Positions 1 to 8,859 are shown, numbered from the stretch's first letter. The stretch: DNA of 64,000 nucleotides from an uncultured cyanobacterium (GCA_903903925.1 CAIVAU010000078.1:1-64000); one strand, 5' to 3'. Notes: generated by a model from the sequence alone, not told the origin. A program made the numbers and translations.

Positions 1-30
1 GATTAGATGATGGGCTTGATTGCGCTGTAG

Positions 31-282
31 CTATATTTTACTCGTCTTCAGTAAAATTAGGGCGTAGTTGCGAAGTTGATAATATTCTTTTGGGTGTCCT
101 ATGTCAGCATGATCACATGGATGAAGAAATGGTGTTTTGAATATTTCCCCAATTTTAGCCGCTAGATCATTAATCATCAATATGATACAAAAAGACATGT
201 AAGAGACGAACAAATAAAAAAATATCCAATTTCTACAGTTAACAGTTTTTAATGGGAATCCCTGACTCCCTCTTAAGAACAA
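31..282 (-). CDS. Small hypothetical ORF, doubtful
   Basis: An 83-codon open frame with no recognisable domain. It has a hydrophobic stretch near residues 18-38 and a His/Cys-containing stretch around residues 54-64. I see no convincing ribosome binding site and the region is AT-rich, so it may be chance coding. It lies 18 bp beyond the stop of the proA-like gene on the same strand. I do not recognise it and keep it only as a possible small membrane protein. Confidence 0.2.
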   Translation of the reverse strand: MFLRGSQGFPLKTVNCRNWIFFYLFVSYMSFCIILMINDLAAKIGEIFKTPFLHPCDHADIGHPKEYYQLRNYALILLKTSKI

Positions 283-300
283 AGGAATACAAGAGCATGA

Positions 301-1566
301 CTAAAATCGCCCGTTTCCTTGGACAATGTGCTTGGTCGTAGTCAAGCTCTCTAGGCTAATGAATCCCCGTCGATGACCTTTTTGGTTAGACATGCCAAGA
401 AATACTGAATCTCCACGCGACAGTTTTCGGGAAAAACGTGGGGAAGCATTGATGTAGCTAGAGGCGCTGTTTACTCCTAAGGCAAACTGCCGACTTTCCT
501 GATACGATTCAGTCACAATGCAATCGGCATGACCGCTACTGTGTTGGTTAATCCAGGTAATCGCAGCCTCTAAATTATCCACCAGTCTAAAAGCTACTAT
601 CTTTGTTAAATAAGCGTTTCCCCATTCCTCATCCTTAGCTAGTCGCAAGTGGGAAAAGGTTTCTACCAGTTCCGCATCCCCTCTAATTTCAAAGCCTTGA
701 TCCTTTAAGCTGTTCCACAGAACTGATAAGAATGAAGGCAAGGCTTGCCGATGAATTAGGACTTTTTCGATCGCGTTCACTGGGTCTGGTTCACTTTGAT
801 GACTATCTATAATCATCCAGCGCACCATCTCCAAGCTGCCATTTGGCGACCAATAGAGGTAACAGTTGCCCATAGCTGACTTTAAAACTGGAGCTGTTGA
901 CTGTCGCACGACCTGTTGTAATAAGCTAGAACGCCCGTAGGGAATGACTAAGTTCAGGTACTGGTCTTGGATGACTAAATCCCGAATAGAAGTCCCGTGT
1001 TCTGCCGTAATTAACTCTATACAACCTACTGGTAACCCAACTTCCGCGATCGCAGTTTGCAGTGCTTCACCAATTGCTGCATTAGAATGGCTGGCTTCCG
1101 TACTACCTTTAAGAATGAGACTATTTCCTGTTTTGACACATAGACCCGCTGCGATCGCTGCCAATTCTGGAAACGCTTCATAAATAAATGCAATCACTCC
1201 TAAAGGCATTAGCTGAGAGTAAGTTTGAGAGTCTTCTAGCTGATAGTCTGCGTGTCTCACGCGCCGTAGGGGGTCTGATAACTCTCCTAAGCGTTGCAGA
1301 ATATCTACTGTTGCCTCTAGGCGTTTTGGCGTTAGCTTTAGCCACTCCAAAATTAACTCTGGCACTGCCATTTCCCGACTAGCTTCTAGATCTAAAGTAT
1401 TTGCCTCTAGAATGTCGTCAAATGAACGCTGTAGTGCCTGTGCCATTGCCAACACAGCACGAGATCGGTCTACTCCCTTTGTGCTCCCCAACTTGAGAGC
1501 AGCGTGATAAGCGCGTTTGGCGCTAGCAATTGGTTCAGGACAATCATCAAAAGCATCCACTTTCAT
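301..1566 (-). CDS. ProA-like glutamate-5-semialdehyde dehydrogenase family protein lacking the catalytic Cys
   Basis: The 421 residues match the length and layout of gamma-glutamyl phosphate reductase, the NADPH-dependent second enzyme of proline synthesis. Family landmarks are the N-terminal helices, PLGVIAFIYEAFPE (about 121-134), an INASPRF stretch and the C-terminal RGFISLESLTT/GNGRF end. In ProA and the human P5CS reductase domain the nucleophilic cysteine lies in a CNA-x-E segment followed by a hydrophobic run ending in His. Here the equivalent reads DPVNAIEKVLIHR (about 261-273), with Val263 at the cysteine position; the DNA codon is GTG. It may therefore be a catalytically dead or repurposed paralogue, with the true proA elsewhere. 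It starts 4 bp after the zinc-ribbon membrane gene and is probably cotranscribed with it. Confidence 0.8.
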   Translation of the reverse strand: MKVDAFDDCPEPIASAKRAYHAALKLGSTKGVDRSRAVLAMAQALQRSFDDILEANTLDLEASREMAVPELILEWLKLTPKRLEATVDILQRLGELSDPLRRVRHADYQLEDSQTYSQLMPLGVIAFIYEAFPELAAIAAGLCVKTGNSLILKGSTEASHSNAAIGEALQTAIAEVGLPVGCIELITAEHGTSIRDLVIQDQYLNLVIPYGRSSLLQQVVRQSTAPVLKSAMGNCYLYWSPNGSLEMVRWMIIDSHQSEPDPVNAIEKVLIHRQALPSFLSVLWNSLKDQGFEIRGDAELVETFSHLRLAKDEEWGNAYLTKIVAFRLVDNLEAAITWINQHSSGHADCIVTESYQESRQFALGVNSASSYINASPRFSRKLSRGDSVFLGMSNQKGHRRGFISLESLTTTKHIVQGNGRF

Positions 1567-1570
1567 TGAC

Positions 1571-2020
1571 TCAACGTCTGTAGGTAAGCCAGACCATCAG
1601 TGTCGGCAGGATAGCCAACAGCACCGCCACTATTGCCCAAGCAATAATGTTGGAACCACTTGCCAATCGCAGTGCTAATGGTAACCATATAATCACTAGC
1701 ACGAAAATAATGCCAAGCGCTACTGGTAGATAGCTTTCTCCTAACCGAGGCTGGACAACTTGCCATGAATTACCCGTCCAACGCCAAGCTCGCTTGTAGG
1801 GATAAGTGGTAGAAAGTTGCTCTAGCACATAAGCATTATCTTCCACCACAAATATCTGCTGACAGCGATCGCACCCAAACGCTTCTGTCAGCGTAATCGG
1901 AATTAACTGTCCCCGCCGCCGACAGGGACACGGATATTCACTATTGAAATCAATTTTTTCAGCTTTTTGAGATTGCACAAGCGATATTTTAACTTGAGCG
2001 TGTTTGCCAAAGACTGCCAA
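1571..2020 (-). CDS. Zinc-ribbon and two-TM conserved cyanobacterial protein
   Basis: This 149-residue protein has two pairs of cysteines (CPC near residue 31 and CDRC near residue 51) that form a small zinc-ribbon-like module. Two C-terminal hydrophobic segments follow (roughly 98-118 and 125-145), suggesting a cytosolic metal-binding head on a membrane hairpin. The frame opens with TTG, preceded by an AGGGAA-like site, so the exact start is uncertain. Its stop lies 4 bp before the start of the proA-like gene, which implies one transcript. I know no function for it; it resembles uncharacterised proteins conserved in cyanobacteria. Confidence 0.6.
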   Translation of the reverse strand: MAVFGKHAQVKISLVQSQKAEKIDFNSEYPCPCRRRGQLIPITLTEAFGCDRCQQIFVVEDNAYVLEQLSTTYPYKRAWRWTGNSWQVVQPRLGESYLPVALGIIFVLVIIWLPLALRLASGSNIIAWAIVAVLLAILPTLMVWLTYRR

Positions 2021-2235
2021 AAGACTGTTCCCTGATCAATTTTCTTGGGACTAGCACCGCTACGCGGAAGTCACTCATTCAATTCCGCCATCGTGTACTA
2101 GCTATCTGAGCAATGATGTTTTTATCTATTTTCCTCAGTAACATATCATCAAGTGTAGTACACCTTACTCAAAACGAGTTAGACACTCTCGACAAATATT
2201 CAGGTTTTCCAAGTTTCTTCGATTTTCACCTGATA

Positions 2236-2307
2236 AGCGGGTAACGCGATTCGAACGCGCGACATTCACCTTGGCAAGGTGACGCTCTACCACTGAGCTA
2301 TACCCGC
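2236..2307 (-). tRNA. tRNA-Gly (anticodon GCC)
   Basis: The reverse strand folds into a full cloverleaf. The acceptor stem GCGGGTA pairs with TACCCGC, the D-arm contains AGCTCAGTGGTAGAGC, the anticodon arm is CACCT-TGCCA-AGGTG and so presents GCC, and the T-arm contains GTTCGAATC. No CCA is encoded after the discriminator base. It lies alone between the zinc-ribbon gene and the heptamer arrays. Confidence 0.97.
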
Positions 2308-2371
2308 AAATATCCTACTGAATACTATATTCTCAGATTTCTCCTTGTTTGTCAAGAGTTAATTTAAAATT

Positions 2372-2535
2372 GGCCAGGGAGCAGGGAGGAGGGGGCAGGG
2401 AGGAGGGGGCAGGGAGCAGGGAGCAGGGGGCAGGGGGCAGGGAGCAGGGAGCAGGGAGTAGGGAGCAGGGGGCAGGGAGCAGGGAGCAGGGAGCAGGGAG
2501 CAGGGAGCAGGGAGCAGGGAGCAGGGAGCAGGGGG
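2372..2535. repeat. Tandem GGGAGCA heptamer array
   Basis: About 23 copies of a 7-base unit GGGAGCA (variants GGGGGCA, GGGAGGA, GGGAGTA) run head to tail. Seven is not a multiple of three, yet all frames stay open because the unit has no stop, so long artificial frames cross it on both strands. Such short tandem heptamers are typical of heterocyst-forming cyanobacteria. The motif GGGGGAATTATCAGTCTTTCA that ends this array recurs at about 3818-3838. Confidence 0.95.
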
Positions 2536-2554
2536 AATTATCAGTCTTTCATTG

Positions 2555-2668
2555 TCCCAATACCCAATACCTAATACCCAATACCCAATACCCAATACCC
2601 AATACCCAATACCCAATACCCAATACCCAATACCCAATACCCAATACCCAATACCCAATACCCAATGC
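2555..2668. repeat. Tandem CCCAATA heptamer array abutting ribH
   Basis: Roughly 15 to 16 near-perfect copies of CCCAATA follow the GGGAGCA array after a 19-bp spacer. The last copy stops one base before the ribH stop codon (2670-2672 on the complement), so the array occupies the entire 3' flank of ribH. The two adjacent arrays have unrelated units, so they are not one palindrome. They may affect ribH mRNA 3' processing, but nothing here proves it. Confidence 0.95.
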
Positions 2669-2669
2669 C

Positions 2670-3248
2670 CTAACTCATTTCTTGTGCTTCTCCGGAAAAA
2701 CTGCCTATGCTTGCACTCTTGAGGGAGACAGGTAAAGATTGGGAATTACCAATGTATGGCTCTGTGAGGGTAGAGCGCAATTGCCGCATGAGGCTACCCA
2801 TTTCTAGAGCACTCATCCCATAGTCCCAACCATGATTACTTTTAATACCTGCTCGTTCTAAAGCTTGCTGCATAGTATCTGTTGTCAAAATGCCGAAGAT
2901 TACTGGTACGCCAGTCTGAAAGGCAGCAGCAGCAATGCCCTTGGCTACCTCGGACGATACGTAATCAAAATGAGGCGTTTGACCTCGAATGACAGCACCT
3001 AGACAAATAACTGCATCATAACGATGGGAGAGTGCCAATTGTCGAGCCACCACTGGAACTTCAAAACTGCCTGGTACGTAAATGTAATCCACTTGAGTGC
3101 CTTGAGGATTGGTATCGACGCCGTGGCGTTTCAAGCAATCTTGACACCCCTCTACCAGCTTGTTGGTAACTAGGTCATTGAATCGACCAATAACCAGTGC
3201 AAACCGCAAAGGTTCTGTCTGAATAAAAGTTCCCTCGAAAACTGCCAT
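2670..3248 (-). CDS. ribH: 6,7-dimethyl-8-ribityllumazine synthase
   Basis: This enzyme condenses 5-amino-6-ribitylamino-uracil with dihydroxybutanone phosphate to give the lumazine precursor of riboflavin. Family motifs are RFN near residue 22, VPGSFEVP (about 58-65), the active-site stretch [14 protein letters not shown] (about 84-97, with the catalytic His) and [17 protein letters not shown] (about 118-134). At 192 residues it is longer than the usual 155-160, owing to a Ser-rich C-terminal tail. That tail ends exactly where the CCCAATA array begins, so repeat expansion may have set its end. It assembles as a cytosolic 60-mer or pentamer in known members. Confidence 0.97.
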   Translation of the reverse strand: MAVFEGTFIQTEPLRFALVIGRFNDLVTNKLVEGCQDCLKRHGVDTNPQGTQVDYIYVPGSFEVPVVARQLALSHRYDAVICLGAVIRGQTPHFDYVSSEVAKGIAAAAFQTGVPVIFGILTTDTMQQALERAGIKSNHGWDYGMSALEMGSLMRQLRSTLTEPYIGNSQSLPVSLKSASIGSFSGEAQEMS

Positions 3249-3326
3249 GACCGCCTCAAAATCAACTGTTCTTCTTGAAAATATACATCTCTTCTATAAA
3301 AATAACAGGAGCAGATGGATAGAGAG

Positions 3327-3430
3327 GGTGGGGAGTGTGGGGAGTGTGGGATGTGTCGGGGGTGTGGGAAGAATTAATTTCCTCCCCTGCTTCCGTGTCT
3401 CCCCACACTCGCCCCTCTCCCCACACTCTC
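3327..3430. repeat. Inverted heptamer/nonamer repeat (GTGTGGGGA family)
   Basis: Copies of GGGGAGTGTGG at 3327-3370 face copies of the complement CCCCACACTC at 3395-3430 across a short spacer. The transcript would fold into a long GC-rich hairpin. The same repeat-spacer-inverted-repeat design occurs near 34140-34210. The region lies between ribH and psbZ and seems to hold no gene. Confidence 0.8.
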
Positions 3431-3482
3431 TGTTTCCTGCTCCTCTTCTATGCTATTTGCCTTTAAAAGTTGTGGCAGTGGC

Positions 3483-3671
3483 TTAAACTACGAAAAAGTT
3501 TAACGCACCAACTAAAAACACCAAGGCAATCCAAGCGCCAGAACCAATCCAAAGCAGCCTTTTAGATTCATTCCAACTTTGCGGAGTGGCATAAGCGACG
3601 GGTACGCCAATTACCATGACAAAAGATACCAAGACCAGAGCTAACAAAGCAATTTGGAATATGATAGTCAT
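3483..3671 (-). CDS. psbZ: Photosystem II reaction centre protein PsbZ (Ycf9)
   Basis: The protein is 62 residues with two transmembrane helices and begins [17 protein letters not shown]. The central [16 protein letters not shown] loop and the C-terminal helix ending in FFVV are diagnostic of PsbZ, a core subunit of photosystem II in the thylakoid membrane. An ATG five codons upstream exists, but the sequence GGAGAAAGGA lies just before the chosen ATG and acts as its ribosome binding site. It follows ribH divergently spaced on the same strand and is probably transcribed from its own promoter. Confidence 0.97.
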   Translation of the reverse strand: MTIIFQIALLALVLVSFVMVIGVPVAYATPQSWNESKRLLWIGSGAWIALVFLVGALNFFVV

Positions 3672-3784
3672 TTTCCTTTCTCCCAAGACAGCGAAATACG
3701 TAGATATAGAATAAGGTTTTTCCTTATTTGTTAAGCTAGCAGAAATCGTACCAATTTAGTCAATCGTAACGAGGAATTGGGTAT

Positions 3785-3840
3785 GGGCAGGGAGCAGGGA
3801 GCAGGGGGCAGGGAGCAGGGGGAATTATCAGTCTTTCAAT
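3785..3840. repeat. Second GGGAGCA array with conserved tail
   Basis: Six or seven GGGAGCA/GGGGGCA units are followed by GGGGAATTATCAGTCTTTCA, the same tail that closes the larger array near 2531-2551. The shared unique tail shows that the block moved or was copied as a unit rather than growing independently. It lies 25 bp upstream of the cca fusion gene. Confidence 0.9.
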
Positions 3841-3865
3841 ACCTATTGACTATTGCCCCTTAACT

Positions 3866-6208
3866 ATGAACCTAATTCTTTGTCATACAACAGCGGATTT
3901 TGATGCACTTGGAGCTGCGGTAGGATTAACACGCTTACTACCAGGAAGCAAGATTGTACTGCCTAGCGGATCTCATCCTCATATGAGGGATTTTTTGGCG
4001 TTGTATCGAGACGAGTACCCTCTGATTGAACGCCGTTCGGTGGTTCCTGAAGAGATTCGTTCCCTCACTGTTGTGGATACGCAACAGCGCGATCGCCTTG
4101 GCAAAGCTGCAGAATGGTTAGATTTACCTAGCTTAAAGGAAGTTATAGTTTATGACCATCACGTAGAGCAGCACGGGAATATTCCCGCTACGCAATTACA
4201 TATCTCTTCTGTGGGAGCTACGACAACTTTAATCGTGGAGCAATTGAAGAGAGCGGAAATTTCCCTCACTCCAGCAGAAGCAACTGTGATGGCTTTGGGT
4301 ATTCATGTTGATACTGGCTCCCTCACCTTTGAAAGTACTACACCACGAGATGCCCTAGCTTTGGCTTGGTTGATGCAACAAGGGGTAAGCTTAACTGTCA
4401 TTAGCCAGTACCTTATCCCCAATCCACCTACAGCCAGGGACTTGATGTCCTCCCCAGTCCGTTCCATCCGTCCCGAAACTTCAATTGAAGAAGCGCAACG
4501 CATTTTATTGCGCTACGGACACTCTGGTTTATCTGTAGTGAATACCCAAGGACAACTCGTAGGTATTATTTCTCGACGGGATCTGGATATCGCCCTGCAC
4601 CACGGCTTTAGTCATGCCCCTGTCAAGGGCTATATGACAAAGAATATGAAGACAATTACCCCAGAAACAACACTGCCAGAAATCGAGTTACTGATGGTGA
4701 CATATGATATTGGACGCTTGCCAGTATTAGAAAATGGACAGTTGGTAGGAATTGTCACTCGTACTGATGTGTTACGAGAATTACACCAAGGGAGAGGGGG
4801 AGCAGAGAGAGCGAAGGGAGAAAAGAATATTAAGTTTTCTATACTGAATGAATTGCGATCGCGTCTTGCTCCTCAATTATGGCAATTGCTGACTCAAGCA
4901 TCACAAGAGGCAGAAAAACGGGGTTGGCATCTCTATCTTGTTGGGGGAGCTGTGCGCGACTTGCTACTAGCTGAGAAAGCAACAGGTAACTTATTGATTC
5001 AAGATATTGACTTGGTGGTTGATGGCTTTCATCAAGCTGCAGATGTGGGTGCTGGTGTGTCCCTTGCAAAGGCACTTCAGCGACTTTATCCCAATGCACG
5101 CTTAGAAATCCATGGGGCTTTTCAAACGGCTGCTTTGCTCTGGCACAAAGACCCAGAATTAGAATCTTTATGGGTTGATATTGCCACTGCAAGGACAGAA
5201 TTTTATCCCTATCCAGCAGCCAATCCTGAAGTTGAGGCTAGCTCTATTCGTCAAGATCTCTACCGTCGCGATTTTACCATCAATGCAATGGCACTGCGGC
5301 TTACGCCTCCCCGTGCAGGTGAATTACTAGATTTTTTTGGTGGATGGCAAGATTTACAGGTAAAGCAAATTCGAGTGTTACACGCTAATAGCTTTATCGA
5401 AGACCCCACCCGCATTTATCGGGGTGTGCGCTTTGCTGTGCGACTAGGGTTTGAGTTAGAAGCCCAAACAGAAGAATATATCCGTTATGCCATCAACAGT
5501 GGGGTTTACGATCGCACTGCTAGAGAAAACGCCAAAGCACCTGCTCTACAAACTCGATTGAAAGCAGAATTGAAACATATTCTGGAAGCGCCCTATTGGA
5601 AAGCAGCTTTGCAGTTACTTGGAGATTTAGGCGCGTTACAGTGCATTCATCCAACCCTGAAGCTAAATGAGGAACTTTTACGACAACTTCACTTGCTGGA
5701 GCGCTGTTTGCGGCGATTTGATCCTGAAAATTCCCTCGTTCATTGGCAAATGCGCTTAGAAGCTTTGATTGCTCACCTGTCACCCGAATATCGTGGGATG
5801 GTGGCAAAAAATCTTCAATTACCAGAGGATAGCATCGCTAGGCTAAATAAAGTAGCACAAGCTCAGGATAATGTCAAAAAGCTCACCCTCACTTCCGCCC
5901 AGAACGGGGTGATTGAGGAGGTGCGTCCTAGTCAGGTAGTGCAGTTGCTGCAACGGTATGATTTGCCAATGCTGATTTTAATTGCGGTGCAAAGTCCGCG
6001 ACCTGTAAGGCGTCAGATTTGGCAATATTTGACAGTTTGGTCAAAAATTCAACCTATCTTGGATGGCAATGACTTGAGGAAATTGGGGTATAGACCAGGC
6101 CCACAGTATCGGCAAATCCTAGATGATTTACGTAAAGCAACCTTAGATGGAGTGATTGGCGATTACATCCAGGCGGAGGGGTTTTTAGCAAAACATTATC
6201 CTCTGTAA
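3866..6208 (+). CDS. cca: DHH phosphoesterase-CBS-tRNA nucleotidyltransferase fusion (CCA-adding family)
   Basis: The 780-residue protein has three modules. Residues 1-180 form a DHH phosphoesterase ([11 protein letters not shown] at 8-18, DHH at about 97-99, GIHVDTGS near 146). Residues 190-310 carry two CBS domains that usually bind adenosyl ligands. From about 350 comes a class II nucleotidyltransferase with [11 protein letters not shown], the metal-binding DIDLVVDG, and [11 protein letters not shown], followed by helical RNA-binding domains. It should add or repair A or CCA ends of tRNA. Cyanobacteria are known to split these activities between paralogues, so C- versus A-adding cannot be decided here. 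A Gly/Glu/Arg-rich linker (about 308-320) is encoded by an AG-rich low-complexity patch. Confidence 0.9.
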   Translation: MNLILCHTTADFDALGAAVGLTRLLPGSKIVLPSGSHPHMRDFLALYRDEYPLIERRSVVPEEIRSLTVVDTQQRDRLGKAAEWLDLPSLKEVIVYDHHVEQHGNIPATQLHISSVGATTTLIVEQLKRAEISLTPAEATVMALGIHVDTGSLTFESTTPRDALALAWLMQQGVSLTVISQYLIPNPPTARDLMSSPVRSIRPETSIEEAQRILLRYGHSGLSVVNTQGQLVGIISRRDLDIALHHGFSHAPVKGYMTKNMKTITPETTLPEIELLMVTYDIGRLPVLENGQLVGIVTRTDVLRELHQGRGGAERAKGEKNIKFSILNELRSRLAPQLWQLLTQASQEAEKRGWHLYLVGGAVRDLLLAEKATGNLLIQDIDLVVDGFHQAADVGAGVSLAKALQRLYPNARLEIHGAFQTAALLWHKDPELESLWVDIATARTEFYPYPAANPEVEASSIRQDLYRRDFTINAMALRLTPPRAGELLDFFGGWQDLQVKQIRVLHANSFIEDPTRIYRGVRFAVRLGFELEAQTEEYIRYAINSGVYDRTARENAKAPALQTRLKAELKHILEAPYWKAALQLLGDLGALQCIHPTLKLNEELLRQLHLLERCLRRFDPENSLVHWQMRLEALIAHLSPEYRGMVAKNLQLPEDSIARLNKVAQAQDNVKKLTLTSAQNGVIEEVRPSQVVQLLQRYDLPMLILIAVQSPRPVRRQIWQYLTVWSKIQPILDGNDLRKLGYRPGPQYRQILDDLRKATLDGVIGDYIQAEGFLAKHYPL

Positions 6209-6333
6209 CTATTGAGGGTAGGTTTGACATTCTGAAGCCTCCTACCTGAAAACGAAGAAAGGTGATCACACAGTAAATAACTCCCTAATAAATCCTCTAG
6301 AGGCATGAATGGTGCTGTTTGGGAGTATAGTGT

Positions 6334-6633
6334 TTACAAGTGATTTTCAGGCAGCATCTTTTCATGAAGGATACGCACAATGAAAATATCATCCTGCCGC
6401 TTGCGGTAATAAATAACGTGGCTTACATAGCGATAGCGTGAATATTCCTGCCCTGTTCTATCGCTGACGAAAGGCCGCCCTTTACCGGGCGCTTCCGCAA
6501 GTTCGCACAAGGCGCTTTCAAGACCTTCTATGTACTTATCCGTCTGCGCTTCGCCAAAATCTACCATGCTGCGGATAATGATAGTCCTTATATCGTGATC
6601 GGCTCGCTTCGATTTGGTATACTTACCTTGCAT
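6334..6633 (-). CDS. parE: ParE/RelE-family toxin of a ParDE module
   Basis: A 99-residue RelE/ParE-fold toxin with the C-terminal signature YRYVSHVIYYRKRQDDIFIVRILHEKM, in which the RILH segment is typical of ParE. ParE toxins poison DNA gyrase. I chose the ATG at 6633 because it lies inside the last codons of the upstream antitoxin: the toxin ATG and antitoxin TAA overlap by 11 bp, which is a usual translational coupling. A longer frame reaching 6714 would run through the antitoxin gene and is unlikely. Confidence 0.88.
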   Translation of the reverse strand: MQGKYTKSKRADHDIRTIIIRSMVDFGEAQTDKYIEGLESALCELAEAPGKGRPFVSDRTGQEYSRYRYVSHVIYYRKRQDDIFIVRILHEKMLPENHL

Positions 6634-6868
6634 GAAATTCCGCTTTTGCCTGTGCGACAATCTCATTAAAGGACATATCACTCTCGCCGCTGGCTTCTCC
6701 CTCTTCCAAAGCATTCATTAACGCCTCGTATTTTGCCTCTTCCTGTTCCAGAAGCCTTAGCCCTGCGCGAACGGCCTCGCTCGCAGAGCCGTAACGTCCG
6801 CTCTCCGTAAGATGCCCTAAAAACGCGGTGAAATGGTCGCCTAGATTGATGCTGGTTGTGCCGCTCAT
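6623..6868 (-). CDS. parD: ParD-family antitoxin
   Basis: The protein is 81 residues with an N-terminal ribbon-helix-helix (TSINLGDHFTAFLGHLTESG, then RYGSASEAVRAGLRLLEQEE) that dimerises and binds its own operator. The acidic C-terminus binds and neutralises ParE. The start at 6868 has an AAGGAT site just upstream and gives normal family length. A longer frame up to 7009 would add a stretch unlike ParD. A perfect inverted repeat lies at 6896-6914, where an autoregulatory operator is expected. Confidence 0.9.
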   Translation of the reverse strand: MSGTTSINLGDHFTAFLGHLTESGRYGSASEAVRAGLRLLEQEEAKYEALMNALEEGEASGESDMSFNEIVAQAKAEFHAR

Positions 6869-6895
6869 GACAAAATCCTTTCGCTGCTTCATCAT

Positions 6896-6914
6896 ATTAC
6901 TATATTCTAGTAAT
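6896..6914. promoter_or_regulatory. Candidate ParD operator
   Basis: ATTACTA and TAGTAAT form a perfect 7-bp inverted repeat around a 5-bp centre, 28 bp upstream of the parD start. On the minus strand the same sequence offers TATAGTAAT as a possible -10 region. Repression by the ParDE complex at this site is inferred from how such modules work. Confidence 0.5.
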
Positions 6915-7066
6915 TTGGGCAAGAACCAGAATGCAAACGCTGTTCCGATTTTTGAATGCTTTAGGTTATGATGTGAAGATTGTCTCAATTCGGTAGTTTG
7001 CAGCGGCACGCCCGTGCATAAGTAATTTTAAAATTAAATAAAGAACATGAAGAGGTAGAAATTGAT

Positions 7067-7267
7067 ATGTCAACCCTTGAGCAAATTGAAGCGGCGATCC
7101 TCACACTTCCGTCGGATGAATTTCAGCGCCTTAGACAGTGGTTCTTTGACGTAGACTATCAGCGTTGGGATGAGCAGCTAGAGCAAGACATCGCAAACGG
7201 TAAACTGGAAGCTTTGGCTGAGGAAGCGATCTCAGAGTTTGAGTCGGGGCACTGTCGAACAATTTAA
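7067..7267 (+). CDS. Putative antitoxin of a second toxin-antitoxin pair
   Basis: A 66-residue acidic protein beginning MSTLEQIEAAILTLP and containing FQRLRQWFFDVDYQRWDEQLEQD. The pattern LTLP..EF..L..WF...D...WD.Q.E.D is typical of small addiction-module antitoxins paired with RelE/HigB-like toxins. An AGAGGT site lies upstream. Its TAA shares one base with the ATG of the next gene, which indicates tight coupling. Confidence 0.75.
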   Translation: MSTLEQIEAAILTLPSDEFQRLRQWFFDVDYQRWDEQLEQDIANGKLEALAEEAISEFESGHCRTI

Positions 7268-7527
7268 TGCACTACACGACACAACGATTTTGGAAATGCT
7301 ACGATGCTCTGCCCGAAAGTGTGCAGCGTAATGCTGATCAGTGCTACGAATTACTCAAAGATGATCCATCTCACCCCTCGTTACACTTCAAAAAGATTGG
7401 TAAAAAGTACTGGTCAGTTCGGGCAGGGTTAGATTACCGGGCTTTGGGTGTAGAGGTAGAAAATGGCATTTCGTGGTTTTGGATCGGCACTCACGCAGAG
7501 TACGACAAATTGATTGGTAAGTTGTAG
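7267..7527 (+). CDS. RelE/HigB-like toxin, second pair
   Basis: An 86-residue basic protein with FWKCYDALPESVQRNADQ, then HPSLHFKKIGKKYWSVRAG and YRALGVEV, ending in WIGTHAEYDKLI. This is the layout of small RelE-superfamily toxins, presumed mRNA interferases or translation repressors, in which K/R residues on the central sheet and the terminal HAEYDKL helix are conserved. Coupling to the upstream antitoxin through TAATG supports the call. Confidence 0.78.
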   Translation: MHYTTQRFWKCYDALPESVQRNADQCYELLKDDPSHPSLHFKKIGKKYWSVRAGLDYRALGVEVENGISWFWIGTHAEYDKLIGKL

Positions 7528-7692
7528 CTAGCGGCACAACAACGCTGTTTAGAGTCTCTTCGTTGGGTTCGAGACGAGTGATCACGTCAATTACTGAGTT
7601 TAATCAATTAATGCTACATTATGAAGTGCGGAATGTGGGTTCTAACGGTTTAGTGGGACGCTAACGCGAACACGCTCACCCACATTGGCACG

Positions 7693-8856
7693 TTAAGAAG
7701 AACGGAAAAGTACACGTCCTGGAAACACTTCATCATTAATCTTGGCATAAACCCGTAGACAGGCAGACACTTCCCCGCGTACCCCTCCGATATCCAGTTG
7801 CAGATCATCTTTTGACCAACTAAAAACATCAGCATAGGTTCCCCATAACGGGCGAATCTGTACCCGATAACCAGCAATACGAACCCTTTCAACCGCTGTA
7901 TCAAGGGTGCGTCTTGCTTCTTGTTGCAGCTTTCCCCACCAGGAGTAGCGATCGCATGTCGGTAAGTACACCAACGAGTGAATTGCCTCATCTAGGTCTA
8001 GTCTGGCACGTAAAGCTATCACTGGATCGGCATCAACCGTTGCTTGTACGCGTTTGAATCGGTCGATCAGTGCTGTGACGTACTTAGACTTTTCTGGTTC
8101 TAAATTCACAGACCTGATCCCGAATCGATCCACACTTTTGAGAGCATGGTGCAAAGACGAGTCTAGTTCAATAAACTTAAGATCAATAGAAACAACCCCA
8201 GCAAGTAAATCAAGTTCCCTGTCTGATTTTTCTACCATCAGTCGCTGATCGAAATCAACTTCACCTGACAAACACAACCCAGTAGCCCTGACCGTTCCTG
8301 TCAGACCAGGGTAAAGAGATTCATTGCGGGTGAAAGGTAAAGAGAGCGATCGCCCCTCAGCAACAGCGCCCACCTTACTCGCCTCAACCAACATGCGCTC
8401 TCGCCAAACATGAGTCAACTTCTCAGGAACACGCAGCAGCAGACGTTGCATCTCGTTCCACAAATCAGCATCATGAGTACTGTTAAATTGGTACTGACCA
8501 ATATAGTTCGACAATTCCCGGTCAGCAACCAAAGCCTCACCAATGTGCTTCAGCCTTAATTCACCAACCGTGACTGGTTCTAACACATCTGCCCATGAGC
8601 TATCATCCTCTGTAGACAAAACCGTATCTTTACTGAGAGACTCCTGCCTAGATGTTTGTGCCAAAAGTATCTCCAGTTCCCCCAGTAATTCCTGACAAGC
8701 ACTACTGCCCGGATCTGTGGTAGCTGTTTTAAGAGCTTGCTGTAATTGAGCGTGCAATCCATGCAAACCCAACCTCAGTACCCAAGCTAAACTTGAGTCG
8801 TCAATCTCTAATAACCTGCCAAGGTGCTGCATATTCCCTACCTTTGTGAACTCCAC
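7693..8856 (-). CDS. Unknown protein, third member of the GTPase-Hsp70 cluster
   Basis: The protein is 387 residues, largely helical and mildly acidic, with no motif I recognise. The N-terminal 100 residues are leucine- and glutamine-rich. The middle contains LYPGLTGTVRATGLCLSGEVDFDQR, and the C-terminus ends in a beta-rich section (VRGEVSACLRVYAKINDEVFPGR). It lies 38 bp downstream of the SrfB-like ATPase on the same strand, with only CTCCTAA repeats between, so it is very likely in the same transcript. In Salmonella-type srfABC loci a third protein of comparable size (SrfA) accompanies SrfB and SrfC. Equivalence to SrfA is a guess from context only. Confidence 0.6.
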   Translation of the reverse strand: MEFTKVGNMQHLGRLLEIDDSSLAWVLRLGLHGLHAQLQQALKTATTDPGSSACQELLGELEILLAQTSRQESLSKDTVLSTEDDSSWADVLEPVTVGELRLKHIGEALVADRELSNYIGQYQFNSTHDADLWNEMQRLLLRVPEKLTHVWRERMLVEASKVGAVAEGRSLSLPFTRNESLYPGLTGTVRATGLCLSGEVDFDQRLMVEKSDRELDLLAGVVSIDLKFIELDSSLHHALKSVDRFGIRSVNLEPEKSKYVTALIDRFKRVQATVDADPVIALRARLDLDEAIHSLVYLPTCDRYSWWGKLQQEARRTLDTAVERVRIAGYRVQIRPLWGTYADVFSWSKDDLQLDIGGVRGEVSACLRVYAKINDEVFPGRVLFRSS

Positions 8857-8859
8857 AAC

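Noticed and set aside
2372..2668. Possible CRISPR array
   Set aside because: The repeats are contiguous heptamers without unique spacers, and no cas gene is present.
2349..2735. Long open frames on both strands across the heptamer arrays
   Set aside because: The frames exist because the 7-base unit has no stop in any frame; the products are pure repeat with no start context.
3247..3486. Plus-strand frame between ribH and psbZ
   Set aside because: It is low-complexity GTGTGGGG sequence and overlaps the ribH start.
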